Shown piece by piece: positions 44,145-53,322 of a DNA stretch of 64,000 nucleotides. The stretch comes from Pelosinus propionicus DSM 13327 (GTDB lineage Bacteria; Bacillota; Negativicutes; DSM-13327), in the NCBI RefSeq assembly GCF_900114615.1, contig NZ_FOTS01000021.1:1-64000 (forward strand). Direction: 5' to 3'. Numbering within the stretch: position 1 is the stretch's first letter; each line of letters starts with the position of its first letter. The translations under genes and the position numbers were made by a program. A model generated the notes under the pieces. That model made no database searches. It saw only the letters and a list, made by a program, of their open reading frames with translations, and was not told the DNA's origin.

Positions 44145-45575
44145 ATGAAAAAGCTTTTGACTATTATGAGCACTTCTGTCCTTATGATGCTGCTTAGTCT
44201 CGGAACAGCTTTCGCCGAAGGCGCAGAAGCCGCCGCCGAAGTTGCTGCCATCGACACAGGTGATACCACTTTTATTTTATTAAGCGCTGCACTGGTAATG
44301 CTTATGACACCTGGCTTAGCCTTATTCTATGGAGGTATGGTAAGAACTAAAAATGTATTGAGCACTCTTATGCAAAGTTTTTTTATCATCGGACTTATTA
44401 CTGTACAATGGGTACTCTGGGGCTATTCCCTTTCCTTCGGACCTGATATCAATCATTTTATCGGCAGCTTGGCATGGTTCGGTTTAAATGATGTAGGCCA
44501 ATTGCCAAACCCAGATTATGCTGCAACAATACCACATCTACTTTTTATGGTATTTCAATGTATGTTTGCCATTATCACAGCAGCACTGATCACTGGTTCT
44601 TTTGCTGAACGTATGAGATTCTCTGCTTTTGCTGTATTTATTGTAATTTGGGCAACCGTTGTATATGATCCTCTTGCACACTGGGTATGGGGTGTAGGCG
44701 GCTGGATGCGAGAAATGGGTATTTTAGATTTCGCCGGTGGAACAGTTGTTCATATCTCCTCAGGTATTTCTGGCTTAATTGTCGCTTTATTTATAGGAAA
44801 ACGTAAAGGATACGGCACAGAAATTATGCTGCCTCATCATTTGCCTATGACTCTTATTGGTGCCTCACTTCTTTGGTTCGGCTGGTTTGGCTTCAATGCC
44901 GGAAGTGCATTGTCAGCTAGTGGCTTGGCCGTCAGTGCTTTTGTAGTTACTCATGTAGCAGCTGCCGCAGCTACACTTGCTTGGGTTCTAACAGAATGGC
45001 TCTACCATGGCAAACCCACTATACTAGGTGCAGCAAGTGGCTGTGTAGCTGGTCTTGTAGCAATCACACCTGCTGCAGGTTTTGTCAGTGTAATTCCTGC
45101 TATTATAATCGGTTTAGCCGGTGGTGCAATTTGTTTCTTTGCTGTTAGTATTTTAAAAACAAAACTTGGTTATGATGATGCTCTTGATGCTTTTGGCGTT
45201 CATGGAATCGGTGGTACTTGGGGTGCAATCGCTACAGGTTTATTCGCTTCTACAGCTGTAAATCCCGCTGGTGCCGATGGATTATTCTTCGGTAATCCTG
45301 ATCTTGTCTTAACGCAATTGTTTGGAGTTGCAGTAACCTGGGTTTTTGCAGCTGTTATGACCTTTATAATATTAAAAGTAATTAGTGTATTCATGCAGGT
45401 ACGTTCTGACGAAAGCCATGAAGATATTGGTCTAGACATTGCAGAACATGGCGAACGGGGATATACGTACCAAGATATAACTGCTGGTTCTCCTTTAGCC
45501 TTTTCTCATATTGCTAGCCAATCAGAACCAATCAATAGCTCAGTCTTACAACCTTCACATTCTAAATCTCACTAA
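44145..45575 (+). CDS. amtB: Ammonium transporter AmtB
   Basis: A 476-residue ammonium channel. A cleavable signal-like start (MKKLLTIMSTSVLMMLLSLGTAFA) is followed by about eleven membrane segments. Family signatures are ALFYGGMVRTKNVLSTLMQS, DFAGGTVVHISSGISGL with the first pore histidine, and DALDAFGVHGIGGTWGAIATGLFA with the second. The start at 44145 has GGGGGG seven bases upstream; the frame to 44130 would put that site inside the gene. A PII gene follows 22 bases after the stop, giving the usual amtB-glnK pair in which PII can plug the channel. Confidence 0.96.
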   Translation: MKKLLTIMSTSVLMMLLSLGTAFAEGAEAAAEVAAIDTGDTTFILLSAALVMLMTPGLALFYGGMVRTKNVLSTLMQSFFIIGLITVQWVLWGYSLSFGPDINHFIGSLAWFGLNDVGQLPNPDYAATIPHLLFMVFQCMFAIITAALITGSFAERMRFSAFAVFIVIWATVVYDPLAHWVWGVGGWMREMGILDFAGGTVVHISSGISGLIVALFIGKRKGYGTEIMLPHHLPMTLIGASLLWFGWFGFNAGSALSASGLAVSAFVVTHVAAAAATLAWVLTEWLYHGKPTILGAASGCVAGLVAITPAAGFVSVIPAIIIGLAGGAICFFAVSILKTKLGYDDALDAFGVHGIGGTWGAIATGLFASTAVNPAGADGLFFGNPDLVLTQLFGVAVTWVFAAVMTFIILKVISVFMQVRSDESHEDIGLDIAEHGERGYTYQDITAGSPLAFSHIASQSEPINSSVLQPSHSKSH

Positions 45576-45597
45576 ATCAGAAAGGTGGTAATCCTTC

Positions 45598-45969
45598 ATG
45601 AGAAAAATAACCAAAATTGATGTAGTGACTCGCCCAGGTAAATTAGAAGAGTTAAAAGAAGCTTTAGCTGCCATTGGTGTAATGGGTATGACAGTAAGTC
45701 AAGTCTTTGGATGCGGCTTACAGAAAGGTCACACTGAAGTATACCGAGGTAAAGAATATAATATTAACCTCCTAGCTGGCATAAAAGTGGAAATCGTAGT
45801 ATGCGAAGTTCCAGTAGAAACCGTAATCGAAACCATCAAGAAAGTATGTCGCACTGGTAAAATCGGAGATGGCAAAATATTTGTTTATCCCATAGAAAAT
45901 GCCGTTAGAATCCGTACTGGTGAGGAAGGCGATATCGCTATTATGGATCGCCAAGAAGATAATACCTAA
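45598..45969 (+). CDS. glnK: PII nitrogen regulatory protein, copy 1 (GlnK)
   Basis: A 123-residue PII trimer subunit that senses 2-oxoglutarate and ATP/ADP and binds AmtB. The T-loop is CGLQKGHTEVYRGKEYN and keeps the tyrosine (second Y in YRGKEY) that is uridylylated in some bacteria. The B- and C-loops, TGKIGDGKIFV and NAVRIRTGEEG, form the nucleotide site. AAAGGTGG precedes the ATG. It directly follows amtB. A near-identical paralogue begins 336 bases downstream, after a terminator. Confidence 0.95.
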   Translation: MRKITKIDVVTRPGKLEELKEALAAIGVMGMTVSQVFGCGLQKGHTEVYRGKEYNINLLAGIKVEIVVCEVPVETVIETIKKVCRTGKIGDGKIFVYPIENAVRIRTGEEGDIAIMDRQEDNT

Positions 45970-46012
45970 TACTATAGCATAACATTCCCTCCTTTTCGAT
46001 AATCCTCCTTTT

Positions 46013-46039
46013 GAACCTGACAGTTCTTCTGTCAGGTTC
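46013..46039 (+). terminator. Terminator after the first PII gene
   Basis: GAACCTGACAG, loop TTCTT, CTGTCAGGTTC (46013-46039), followed by TTTCTT. The rest of the 336-base gap between the PII genes is AT-rich and shows no gene or clear promoter. Confidence 0.8.
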
Positions 46040-46305
46040 TTTCTTGTATTGCTGCCCCTTGTTTAACGATTTGCATTATTTTCATCTTTATGTAAACAAT
46101 AGAATATGTTATTTATATAGAGTCTTACCTAACTGTCCCTTTCTTTATGCATTTACATCAAATCTATCTAAAAATATAATGCTTTTGCTCCTCGCACATT
46201 ATTACAATGCTCAGAAGGAATAAGCTAATAAATAGCTAATTATCAATATAAGCAGCATCTGCACTTCGTTGCTTCTTACATTATGATGAAAGGCGGTAGT
46301 ACACC

Positions 46306-46677
46306 ATGTCGATCATGACTAAAATCGATATCATCACCCGTCCTGGCAAGCTAGAAGAACTAAAAGAAGCTTTAAATGCAATCGGGGTTACCGGTATGAC
46401 CGTAAGTCAAGTCTTTGGCTGCGGGCTACAAAAAGGTCATACGGAAATATACCGCGGTAAAGAATATAACATTAATCTTTTAGCAGGGATCAAGATAGAA
46501 ATTGTTGTATGTGAGGTCCCCGTAGATAAAGTAGTTGCAACCGCAAGGACAATCTGCTCTACGGGAAAAATCGGCGATGGTAAGATTTTTATTTATCCTA
46601 TCGAAAATGCAGTGCGAATTCGGACGGGAGAAGAAGGCCCTGCCGCTATACTTGATCCAAAAGATATTCTGAAATAA
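46306..46677 (+). CDS. glnB: PII nitrogen regulatory protein, copy 2
   Basis: A 123-residue PII protein about 80% identical to copy 1, with the same T-loop (CGLQKGHTEIYRGKEYN) and nucleotide-binding loops. Differences are concentrated in the segment after the T-loop (VDKVVATARTICSTG versus VETVIETIKKVCRTG) and the C-terminus. The symbol glnB is given by position only; it may equally be a second glnK. AAAGGCGG lies 9 bases before the ATG. It could form mixed trimers with copy 1 or serve a different partner. Confidence 0.93.
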   Translation: MSIMTKIDIITRPGKLEELKEALNAIGVTGMTVSQVFGCGLQKGHTEIYRGKEYNINLLAGIKIEIVVCEVPVDKVVATARTICSTGKIGDGKIFIYPIENAVRIRTGEEGPAAILDPKDILK

Positions 46678-46688
46678 AATCCCACGCC

Positions 46689-46718
46689 TTGACGCAACAG
46701 CAACGGAAAATGTATAAT
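46689..46718 (+). promoter_or_regulatory. Promoter of small coiled-coil gene
   Basis: TTGACG (46689-46694) and TATAAT (46713-46718) with an 18-base spacer, 56 bases before the ATG at 46774. Confidence 0.65.
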
Positions 46719-46773
46719 AAATCAACCAAAAATTACATATATTTATATCAATTGATAAAGACAGGGGAATTAT

Positions 46774-47028
46774 ATGAATGAAGAAATACTGAACAAAATA
46801 TTAGTTTCTATGGAGAATATTAATAAGCGCCTTGACAGTTTAGAGGAATTAACTTCAGGAGAATTACAAAAATTACACGCAAACATTGATTTATTATCAG
46901 AAGACCAACAAGATGACATTGTCGCCACCTTATATCGGATGGATGCCAAAATTACTGCAATCTTAGAAACCCAGAGGCTTAACTTCGAAATTCTTAAAGT
47001 TTTTTCAAGTGATACCGTACATCATTAA
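46774..47028 (+). CDS. Small coiled-coil protein of unknown function
   Basis: An 84-residue protein. Heptad-like spacing is visible in NKILVSMENINKRLDSLEELTSGELQKLHANIDLL and later in IVATLYRMDAKITAIL, which suggests a helical hairpin or coiled coil. It has no membrane segment or cysteine. AGGGGAATTAT provides a reasonable ribosome site, and the gene has its own promoter and terminator. I do not recognise the family. Placement after amtB and two PII genes hints at a nitrogen role, but this is only proximity. Confidence 0.7.
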   Translation: MNEEILNKILVSMENINKRLDSLEELTSGELQKLHANIDLLSEDQQDDIVATLYRMDAKITAILETQRLNFEILKVFSSDTVHH

Positions 47029-47086
47029 TATCCTACGGTCCTATAACACAAAGATACTCAAAAGAAACATATAAACTAATAATACC

Positions 47087-47134
47087 AAAGAATGAAAGAA
47101 TACACGGCAAAAGCCGTGTATTCTTTCATTCTTT
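47087..47134. terminator. Bidirectional 22-base-pair terminator
   Basis: A perfect 22-base stem (47087-47108 with 47113-47134) with GAATACACGGC at its core and loop AAAA. It separates the plus-strand small gene from the convergent kinase gene and overlaps the end of the latter. Confidence 0.92.
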
Positions 47135-49690
47135 GATATTTGGTAATTCCCGCCATGCCTGCTGTAATCCATCTTCCAGTTGCTTCACAGCTGCTTGCAA
47201 TTTAACAAAAATCTGCTCAATATCAATTAGCTGACCTGCATCTCCCATATGTTCTAGCTGAGCTGCATATTCTACGACTGTCTGATTTCCAAAATACGTT
47301 GCTGCACCTTTTAAGCGATGAGCACTGAGTTTCAAGTGGTCGGCATTTTTTTCATTCACAGCCTGCTCAATATTTCTCATATATTGTGTACCATTATCCA
47401 AAAAGCAGCTGATGACTGCCTTAACTGTATCCATATCTCCTTGGCAAATGTTCAAAAGCTGCTCCACGTAGAGATTAGGCGCCACTCTCCCCACTTCTTT
47501 GCTCATTTGCCTTTGCTTTTCAGCATTTACATATTGCTTATACAATAGTTTTCTTACAACATTATTTAATACCTCAGAATCCAGGGGTTTGCTAACATAC
47601 TCATCCATGCCGCAAGACATCAAACGTTCCCGATCTCCCTTCATTGCATAAGCTGTCATCGCCACAATAGGAATACGTCGTTCATCACCCCATTGCTCTT
47701 CTAAATCTCGTATTGCAGCTGTTGTTTGTACTCCATCCATCTCAGGCATTTGTATGTCCATAAAAATAATATCAAATTGTTCTTTCTTAAACAATTCTAT
47801 CGCTTGACGCCCATTAGATGCCAATGTAACATTATGTCCCTGATTGGACAGCATTTTAACAGCTACCTTTTGATTGATAAATTCATCCTCAACTAATAGA
47901 ACATTCAGCTTCCCAATGCCTATCCTATCTTTGCTGCTTACAGGTTGCTTAAGCTGCTCTAACGCCTGATTGACAGAAGGAATTTCAGAAACTTTGAAAG
48001 CAACAGTAAAATAAAAAGAGCTGCCCTTATCCAGGCTACTTTCTACCCAGACTTTACCTCCCATGATTTCTACCAAATGCTTCACAATACTAAGCCCCAA
48101 ACCCGTCCCACCATACTTTCTCGTGGTGGAAGAATCTACTTGAGTAAATTTATGGAAAATAATGTTAATCTTTTCTGGAGGGATTCCAATTCCAGTATCC
48201 CGTACGACAAATAACAAGCTGACCTGATTATCAAGGACTTGCTTAACATTCACTGCAATTGAAACCAAACCGATCTTCGTAAACTTTACGGCATTGTCTG
48301 CTAGGTTCATTACAATTTGCTGCAATCGCCGAGGATCACCATACAATCCATCTGGTACATCATGAGCAATATGAATCACACACTGCAATCCCTTTTTCTT
48401 TGCCTTCATTCTTAAGATGCGATGAAATTCACTCATTACATCCCGCAGGGAGAAAGAAATATTTTCTAATTCCAGCTTTCCTTCTCTAACTTTTGAAAAA
48501 TCCAGTAAATCATTTAATAAAACTAACAGCTTTTCTCCTGAAACCTGTACTAATTCCAAGCACTCTCGTTGGTCTGGATGCAACTTTGTTCCTAGCACCA
48601 GTTTTGCCATTCCTAAAATACCATTCATTGGCGTACGAAGCTCATGGCTGATAATTGCTAAAAAATCATCCTTTGCTTGATTTGCCTTTTCAGCTTTTTC
48701 TTTTGCCTCCCGCAGGGCTTTTTCTAGCTGCATCTTTTGAGTAAAATCTTCTAAAATCAAAAAAGATAATACCATTTCACCAATCACTTTTGTTGTAAGA
48801 TTCACAGATAAATCTTTTATTTCCCCTGAAGCTAAAGCATGCCTGGCCATAAATTGATATTCCCCAACAATTGCGTACTGGCTGCTATTTTTTTCACCAC
48901 GATCATCAGGGTATTCAATAAACTGCTGTATCAAGTGGCCGACTAAGGGAGATTCATAAAAATTTTCTGCAGCTGCATTGGCTTCTAGTATATGACCCGT
49001 CTTGCTTTCAATAATCATCATCATGGCCTGGTGATGATTAAACATCATATGAGCTAAAGCTTCCGTTTGCAATAGTTTTTCCTCTGACTGCAATAGCTGC
49101 TGAAAGCGCTGTTCTGCCAACATACGGCTGGTAACATCGCAAAGCACAATTACTCTGCCAAAATTTTTTCCGCGATGCTGTAAAGGCGTCGAATTAACTT
49201 CATAATAAGCCTCATCTTGCTGCAGCATCATCGTGTACTTTTGAAACCGTTCCCCCTGTACAGCTTCTAGGAGCCAAGCTGCTCCAATTCTATCTACAAC
49301 GGCCCCGACAACATTACTTTTTTTAATGCCTAAGATTTTCTCCAACTGGACATTCATATCCAATATTCGATCTTTGGTATCAAGTACGAGAATACCATCC
49401 TCCATATTCTCAACCGCTAAGCTTTTTGCTGCTGGCACAATCTCAAAGAACTTAAAAGCAATAATACCAATTACAATACATAAAAAGGCAATGCTGGCAC
49501 TTATCATTGCAATATCCAAACCTTCATATAATAAAAAACCGACAATTTGCAGTATAATACCAATAAAAGCTACACTCCAGAAAAGCCATAATCCATATAT
49601 AAAACGATATCGCCAAGTATAAAAGGACATCGCATATGACATGCCGACTAAAATTAACAATAGAATCAATGACACATTTAAATGTTCCAC
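47126..49690 (-). CDS. Hybrid sensor histidine kinase (PAS-PAS-HisKA-HATPase-REC-Hpt)
   Basis: An 854-residue multi-step phosphorelay kinase. Three hydrophobic segments occupy residues 5-85, fewer than the seven of related 7TM kinases. Two PAS domains follow (about 90-210 and 220-350, with MEDGILVLDTKDRILDMN). HisKA has its histidine in LAIISHELRTPMNGILG; HATPase has NLADNAVKFT and GGTGLGLSIVKHL. A REC domain (LLVEDEFINQK, aspartate in FMDIQMPEMDG) and a C-terminal Hpt domain (histidine in LSAHRLKGAATYFGN) complete the relay. GTG at 49690 has AGAAGGTGA upstream. The LuxR-type regulator 186 bases upstream is the likely output. Confidence 0.92.
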   Translation of the reverse strand: MEHLNVSLILLLILVGMSYAMSFYTWRYRFIYGLWLFWSVAFIGIILQIVGFLLYEGLDIAMISASIAFLCIVIGIIAFKFFEIVPAAKSLAVENMEDGILVLDTKDRILDMNVQLEKILGIKKSNVVGAVVDRIGAAWLLEAVQGERFQKYTMMLQQDEAYYEVNSTPLQHRGKNFGRVIVLCDVTSRMLAEQRFQQLLQSEEKLLQTEALAHMMFNHHQAMMMIIESKTGHILEANAAAENFYESPLVGHLIQQFIEYPDDRGEKNSSQYAIVGEYQFMARHALASGEIKDLSVNLTTKVIGEMVLSFLILEDFTQKMQLEKALREAKEKAEKANQAKDDFLAIISHELRTPMNGILGMAKLVLGTKLHPDQRECLELVQVSGEKLLVLLNDLLDFSKVREGKLELENISFSLRDVMSEFHRILRMKAKKKGLQCVIHIAHDVPDGLYGDPRRLQQIVMNLADNAVKFTKIGLVSIAVNVKQVLDNQVSLLFVVRDTGIGIPPEKINIIFHKFTQVDSSTTRKYGGTGLGLSIVKHLVEIMGGKVWVESSLDKGSSFYFTVAFKVSEIPSVNQALEQLKQPVSSKDRIGIGKLNVLLVEDEFINQKVAVKMLSNQGHNVTLASNGRQAIELFKKEQFDIIFMDIQMPEMDGVQTTAAIRDLEEQWGDERRIPIVAMTAYAMKGDRERLMSCGMDEYVSKPLDSEVLNNVVRKLLYKQYVNAEKQRQMSKEVGRVAPNLYVEQLLNICQGDMDTVKAVISCFLDNGTQYMRNIEQAVNEKNADHLKLSAHRLKGAATYFGNQTVVEYAAQLEHMGDAGQLIDIEQIFVKLQAAVKQLEDGLQQAWRELPNIKE

Positions 49691-49830
49691 GAAAATCACC
49701 TTCTCAAATACGATTACCACTTATTCATAATATAGATGATTTACTTCTAAACTACATCTGCCAAAAGATATAGTTTTGCAATAACTTCAAAGTTATTATT
49801 TCAATCGCTTCCACAAAATAGCAGAACATG

Positions 49831-49863
49831 AAATAAAATAGGAATATCTTTCTTAGATATTCC
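49831..49863 (-). terminator. Weak terminator after LuxR-type regulator gene
   Basis: GGAATATC (49841-49848) and GATATTCC (49856-49863), followed on the minus strand by TATTTTATTT. Confidence 0.55.
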
Positions 49864-49875
49864 ACGAATTATTTA

Positions 49876-50484
49876 CTACCTTGCTATAAGTCCCATACTT
49901 TTTGCTTTTGCTACCGCCTTAATCCGATTATTTACTGCCAATTTGCCAAAAATGTGGTGCACATGAGTTTTAACAGTACCAATGGTAATCCCCATAGCCA
50001 ATGCAATTTCTCCACTGGTAAAGCCAATCCCCAATAAACGCAGAACCTCTCTTTCTCTTTCTGTCAACGGCTCGGTCAACGGTGTTTCTTGAGAGGCTTC
50101 TCCTGCAGATTGCCGATATTTATCAAGACCAGCAGCAAGAGCTAATACTAAATCCTCTTGACAGCAAGGCTTAACCAGGAATCGAAATACATTACCCAAA
50201 TTCACCGCTTGCATGGCAACATCTAAATCTGCAAAGCCAGTGATCATAATCCGAACCATATTGGGTACCATAACACCCACAATTTGCAATAGTTCGGCTC
50301 CATTCATATCCGGCATATATTGATCCGATATAATAACAGCAAACGTCTTATCTTTCTTTATAATTTCTAAAGCCTCATTCGCATTTCCTGCAGTAACAAC
50401 TTCAGCATGCTGTTCTAACATCTTACTGTGCACTAATAGAGCTATACCATCATCATCAACCAATAGTACTCTTTCTTTTCTCAT
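49876..50484 (-). CDS. NarL/FixJ-type response regulator
   Basis: A 202-residue regulator. The REC domain has VLLVDDDG, the acceptor aspartate in VIISDQYMPDMNG and the lysine in RFLVKPC. A linker of about 20 residues leads to a LuxR-type HTH, with LTEREREVLRLLGIGFTSGEIALAMGITIGTVKTHVHHIFGKL. It lies just upstream of the hybrid kinase gene on the same strand with a weak hairpin between, so a kinase-regulator pair is likely. It could also be a partner of the orphan DegS kinase 31 kb away, although DegU has a different receiver sequence. Confidence 0.92.
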   Translation of the reverse strand: MRKERVLLVDDDGIALLVHSKMLEQHAEVVTAGNANEALEIIKKDKTFAVIISDQYMPDMNGAELLQIVGVMVPNMVRIMITGFADLDVAMQAVNLGNVFRFLVKPCCQEDLVLALAAGLDKYRQSAGEASQETPLTEPLTEREREVLRLLGIGFTSGEIALAMGITIGTVKTHVHHIFGKLAVNNRIKAVAKAKSMGLIAR

Positions 50485-50584
50485 ATATGAACCTCCCTAT
50501 ATAACTAGATGTATGAATCCGCTATATAGTAAAAAAGATTTATTTTGGAAATCTATGAATCAAATGACTTATTTTTAACACTTA

Positions 50585-51034
50585 TTATTTAGCCCTTATC
50601 TCTTCGAAATCTGCTGCGGTAAGAATAATCGATTGAGGTGCTGGTGCTTTTAAGAGAATCTCCAGCGCATTCTTCTTGTCATCTACGCCTCGTTTGGTAG
50701 AGTAACGAGTTACTTTTACAGTCTCGCTATTATTTTGTAGTTCAAGAGCAATCTTTAATCGATAGTTTTTAGGCACATCAAACTCAACACGTTCACCGCT
50801 TGAACCAGGCTGTATGAAAAAGCTTTGACCCATACCAGAAATCCGAATACTATCAATTTCTTTCCCTAAAAACGGATACTTCCAGAAATAATCCGGATTC
50901 TCAATGGTTATATTTACGGTTACCTTTATGAGGTCACTATTTTGTAAAGGTGCAGCCTGAACAACAGGCAACCATATCCCTAACCCTAAGAAGGATATCA
51001 TCAGCATAACAGCTTTTTTCTGAAACCACTTCAT
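50585..51034 (-). CDS. Secreted protein of unknown function
   Basis: A 149-residue protein with a Sec signal peptide (MKWFQKKAVMLMISFLGLGIWLPVVQAA; cleavage likely after VQA). The mature part seems beta-rich (LIKVTVNITIENPDYFWKYPFLGKEIDSIRISGMGQSFFIQP). No lipobox is present, so it is not a lipoprotein. I do not recognise a family. It is placed 100 bases upstream of the LuxR-type regulator and kinase pair, in the same orientation, so it may belong with their sensing function. Confidence 0.65.
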   Translation of the reverse strand: MKWFQKKAVMLMISFLGLGIWLPVVQAAPLQNSDLIKVTVNITIENPDYFWKYPFLGKEIDSIRISGMGQSFFIQPGSSGERVEFDVPKNYRLKIALELQNNSETVKVTRYSTKRGVDDKKNALEILLKAPAPQSIILTAADFEEIRAK

Positions 51035-51145
51035 CTGCTTACCTCCCTATGTCCAATAAGAAAATAATACCATATTAGGTCCAAAAATGGTAGCATTCTT
51101 TGAAAATCGTTTGTATTCGACTATTTTTCCTCGAATTGAGTCTTT

Positions 51146-53125
51146 TTATAGCTGCGGCTGTCCATCTTTGTCGTTACAAGTACCTCGGCAATCTGGGAAA
51201 CGGGAACATCCCCAAAAAGCCCCATTTTTGCCATTGCGTAATTTCAATACCCCCTGCTTGCATCTTGGACACTTGACTACATTTGCATCTCTATTTTCAA
51301 TCTGAACTTCTTTAGCCTTTAAGCATAAGCTAGTAATAAATTCAGTCTGCTGCCCAATGAAACTAGTCAGTTCAGCCTTTCCCTCCACCATACGGTTAAA
51401 AATAATCTCCCATATGGCTGTAGAATCCGGATACGTTAATTCTTCTGGTAATGCATCAATAAGAAGATAAGCCGACTCCGTAGGATACAAGTATTTTTTC
51501 TTTTCTTCTAAAAAAGATCGTACTGTCAGTTCTTTTATAATCGATGCCCGAGTGGCCTCAGTCCCAATTCCAGATACGTCTTTAAGATGCTTTTTTAATT
51601 CAGGATTCTTAACATATTTATGTATTTCCTTCATAGCTTGCAGCAGCGTACTAGAGGTAAAACGTACTGGCGGTTTTGTTGTCCTTTTTTCTAATGCGGC
51701 ACTGATAAACTCAGCCTTATCGCCTTTTTGCATGTTAGGCAGAGTCTTACTATCTTCATCCTCTTCTTCTTTAACTTCACCCCCATAAAGCTCTTTCCAG
51801 CCCATTGTCACGATAACCCTGCCATTAGCCACAAAATCTTCCCCTGCATATTCAAGTTCGGCACGAGTCTGATTATACACATGAACAGGATAAAATTGCG
51901 CAACATAGGCCTGCGCAATTAAGAAATATAAATTTCTTTCAATCTCTGGAAGCGTGTTGATTTTACAAGGTACTTCCGTAGGAATAATTGCATGGTGGGC
52001 CGTTATCTTTTTGTCATTCCAGGCACGGCTTTTAATTTTTGTATCCGCTTTACTTGACCAAATCGCTAACTCTTCCTGCTGGCTATTGCATAAATTCGCT
52101 AAAATGACAGTGGCATCTGCTTTTTGAGATTCAGGCAAAAAATCACAATCTGAACGGGGATAAGAAGTAAGTTTCTTTTCATATAAATTCTGAGCTCCCG
52201 TCAAAACAGCCTGGGGATCATATCCATACTTTTTTCCAGCCAAAACCTGTAGAGCAGATAAAGAAAAAGGAAGGCGCTGCGGTTCTTTTTTTTCATTAGT
52301 ATCACAAGATACGATAGAAACGTCTTCTTGTGCTTTTTCCATTTTCTCAATTAATGCTTGTGCAATAACAGGATCAACTAAACGTCCTTCTGAGTCCCTA
52401 CCCAGCTGTTCTTCCTTTGCTTTCCACGATGCTTTAAATGATCCATTTTCATGTTTTATGTCTGCCTTAATTAAAAAATAATCTGCGGCTTTAAAGTTTT
52501 TTATTTCTCTCTCTCGCCTCACTACCAGCGCAAGAGTAGGAGTCTTAACCCGACCGATAGGTAATGTAATATCGTGACCAGCACTTTGGGCAGCTAACGT
52601 AAACGCACGGGATAGGTTCATCCCAACAAGCCAATCGGCTCGTGAACGAGCTAAAGCAGATTGATTTAAATTAAAAAAATCCTGATTGCTGCGCAGATTC
52701 GTAAGCGCTTTTTTTATACTCTTTTCATCCAATGCATTTAGAAGAATGCGCAGGACTGGTTTTTCATTATGGGTATAACCTAGTACTTCATCAACAAGTA
52801 ATTGCCCTTCACGATCCGGATCACCTGCATGAATAATTTCTGCTGCTCTATGAATGAGAGCCTTAATAATGTTAAATTGCTTCATGCAAGAATCAGCGAC
52901 TAACAACTTCCACTCTGTTGGAATAATAGGTAAATCTGCAGCTCGCCACTTTTTATATTTTTCATCATATTCTCCCGGTTCCGCTTGACGAAGAATATGA
53001 CCAAATACCCAAGTTACAATCCCACCGCCAGTTTCAATATAACCATCTTTGCGCACGAGGGGACCAGGCAGGCATTTTGCAAGTTCTGCTGCCATACTTG
53101 GTTTCTCTGCAATAAATAATTTCAT
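51146..53125 (-). CDS. topB: DNA topoisomerase III (type IA)
   Basis: Relaxes and decatenates DNA by single-strand passage. The N-terminal TOPRIM domain has KLFIAEKPSMA and HAGDPDREGQLL. The catalytic tyrosine is in KLTSYPRSDCDFLP, and the region LPIGRVKTPTLALVV is typical of TopB. A C-terminal zinc ribbon is present (CPRC...CSRFPDC). The 659-residue length is usual for TopB rather than TopA. It lies on the same strand as the secreted-protein gene but 111 bases apart. Its role beside these signalling genes is not obvious. Confidence 0.95.
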   Translation of the reverse strand: MKLFIAEKPSMAAELAKCLPGPLVRKDGYIETGGGIVTWVFGHILRQAEPGEYDEKYKKWRAADLPIIPTEWKLLVADSCMKQFNIIKALIHRAAEIIHAGDPDREGQLLVDEVLGYTHNEKPVLRILLNALDEKSIKKALTNLRSNQDFFNLNQSALARSRADWLVGMNLSRAFTLAAQSAGHDITLPIGRVKTPTLALVVRREREIKNFKAADYFLIKADIKHENGSFKASWKAKEEQLGRDSEGRLVDPVIAQALIEKMEKAQEDVSIVSCDTNEKKEPQRLPFSLSALQVLAGKKYGYDPQAVLTGAQNLYEKKLTSYPRSDCDFLPESQKADATVILANLCNSQQEELAIWSSKADTKIKSRAWNDKKITAHHAIIPTEVPCKINTLPEIERNLYFLIAQAYVAQFYPVHVYNQTRAELEYAGEDFVANGRVIVTMGWKELYGGEVKEEEDEDSKTLPNMQKGDKAEFISAALEKRTTKPPVRFTSSTLLQAMKEIHKYVKNPELKKHLKDVSGIGTEATRASIIKELTVRSFLEEKKKYLYPTESAYLLIDALPEELTYPDSTAIWEIIFNRMVEGKAELTSFIGQQTEFITSLCLKAKEVQIENRDANVVKCPRCKQGVLKLRNGKNGAFWGCSRFPDCRGTCNDKDGQPQL

Positions 53126-53271
53126 GTGAATCTCCCTGCTATCTATTTTAAATCTATAATAAATCTTGCTTTTAGCCAGTTTGGATTAATTTGCCCTGAT
53201 CCCTTATTTTACACGATTTTTTCCAATTACCGCAATGATTTTCTACTACAAGACGATCTGTATACAACAAC

Positions 53272-53302
53272 GACCCCTCATTCACTTCTGGAATGAGAGG
53301 TC
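53272..53302 (-). terminator. Hairpin after the second chemoreceptor gene
   Basis: GACCCCTCATTC (53272-53283) pairs with GAATGAGAGGTC (53291-53302), one mismatch. The following T run is weak, so termination is only likely. Confidence 0.55.
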
Positions 53303-53322
53303 ATTACCACGATATACATCTT

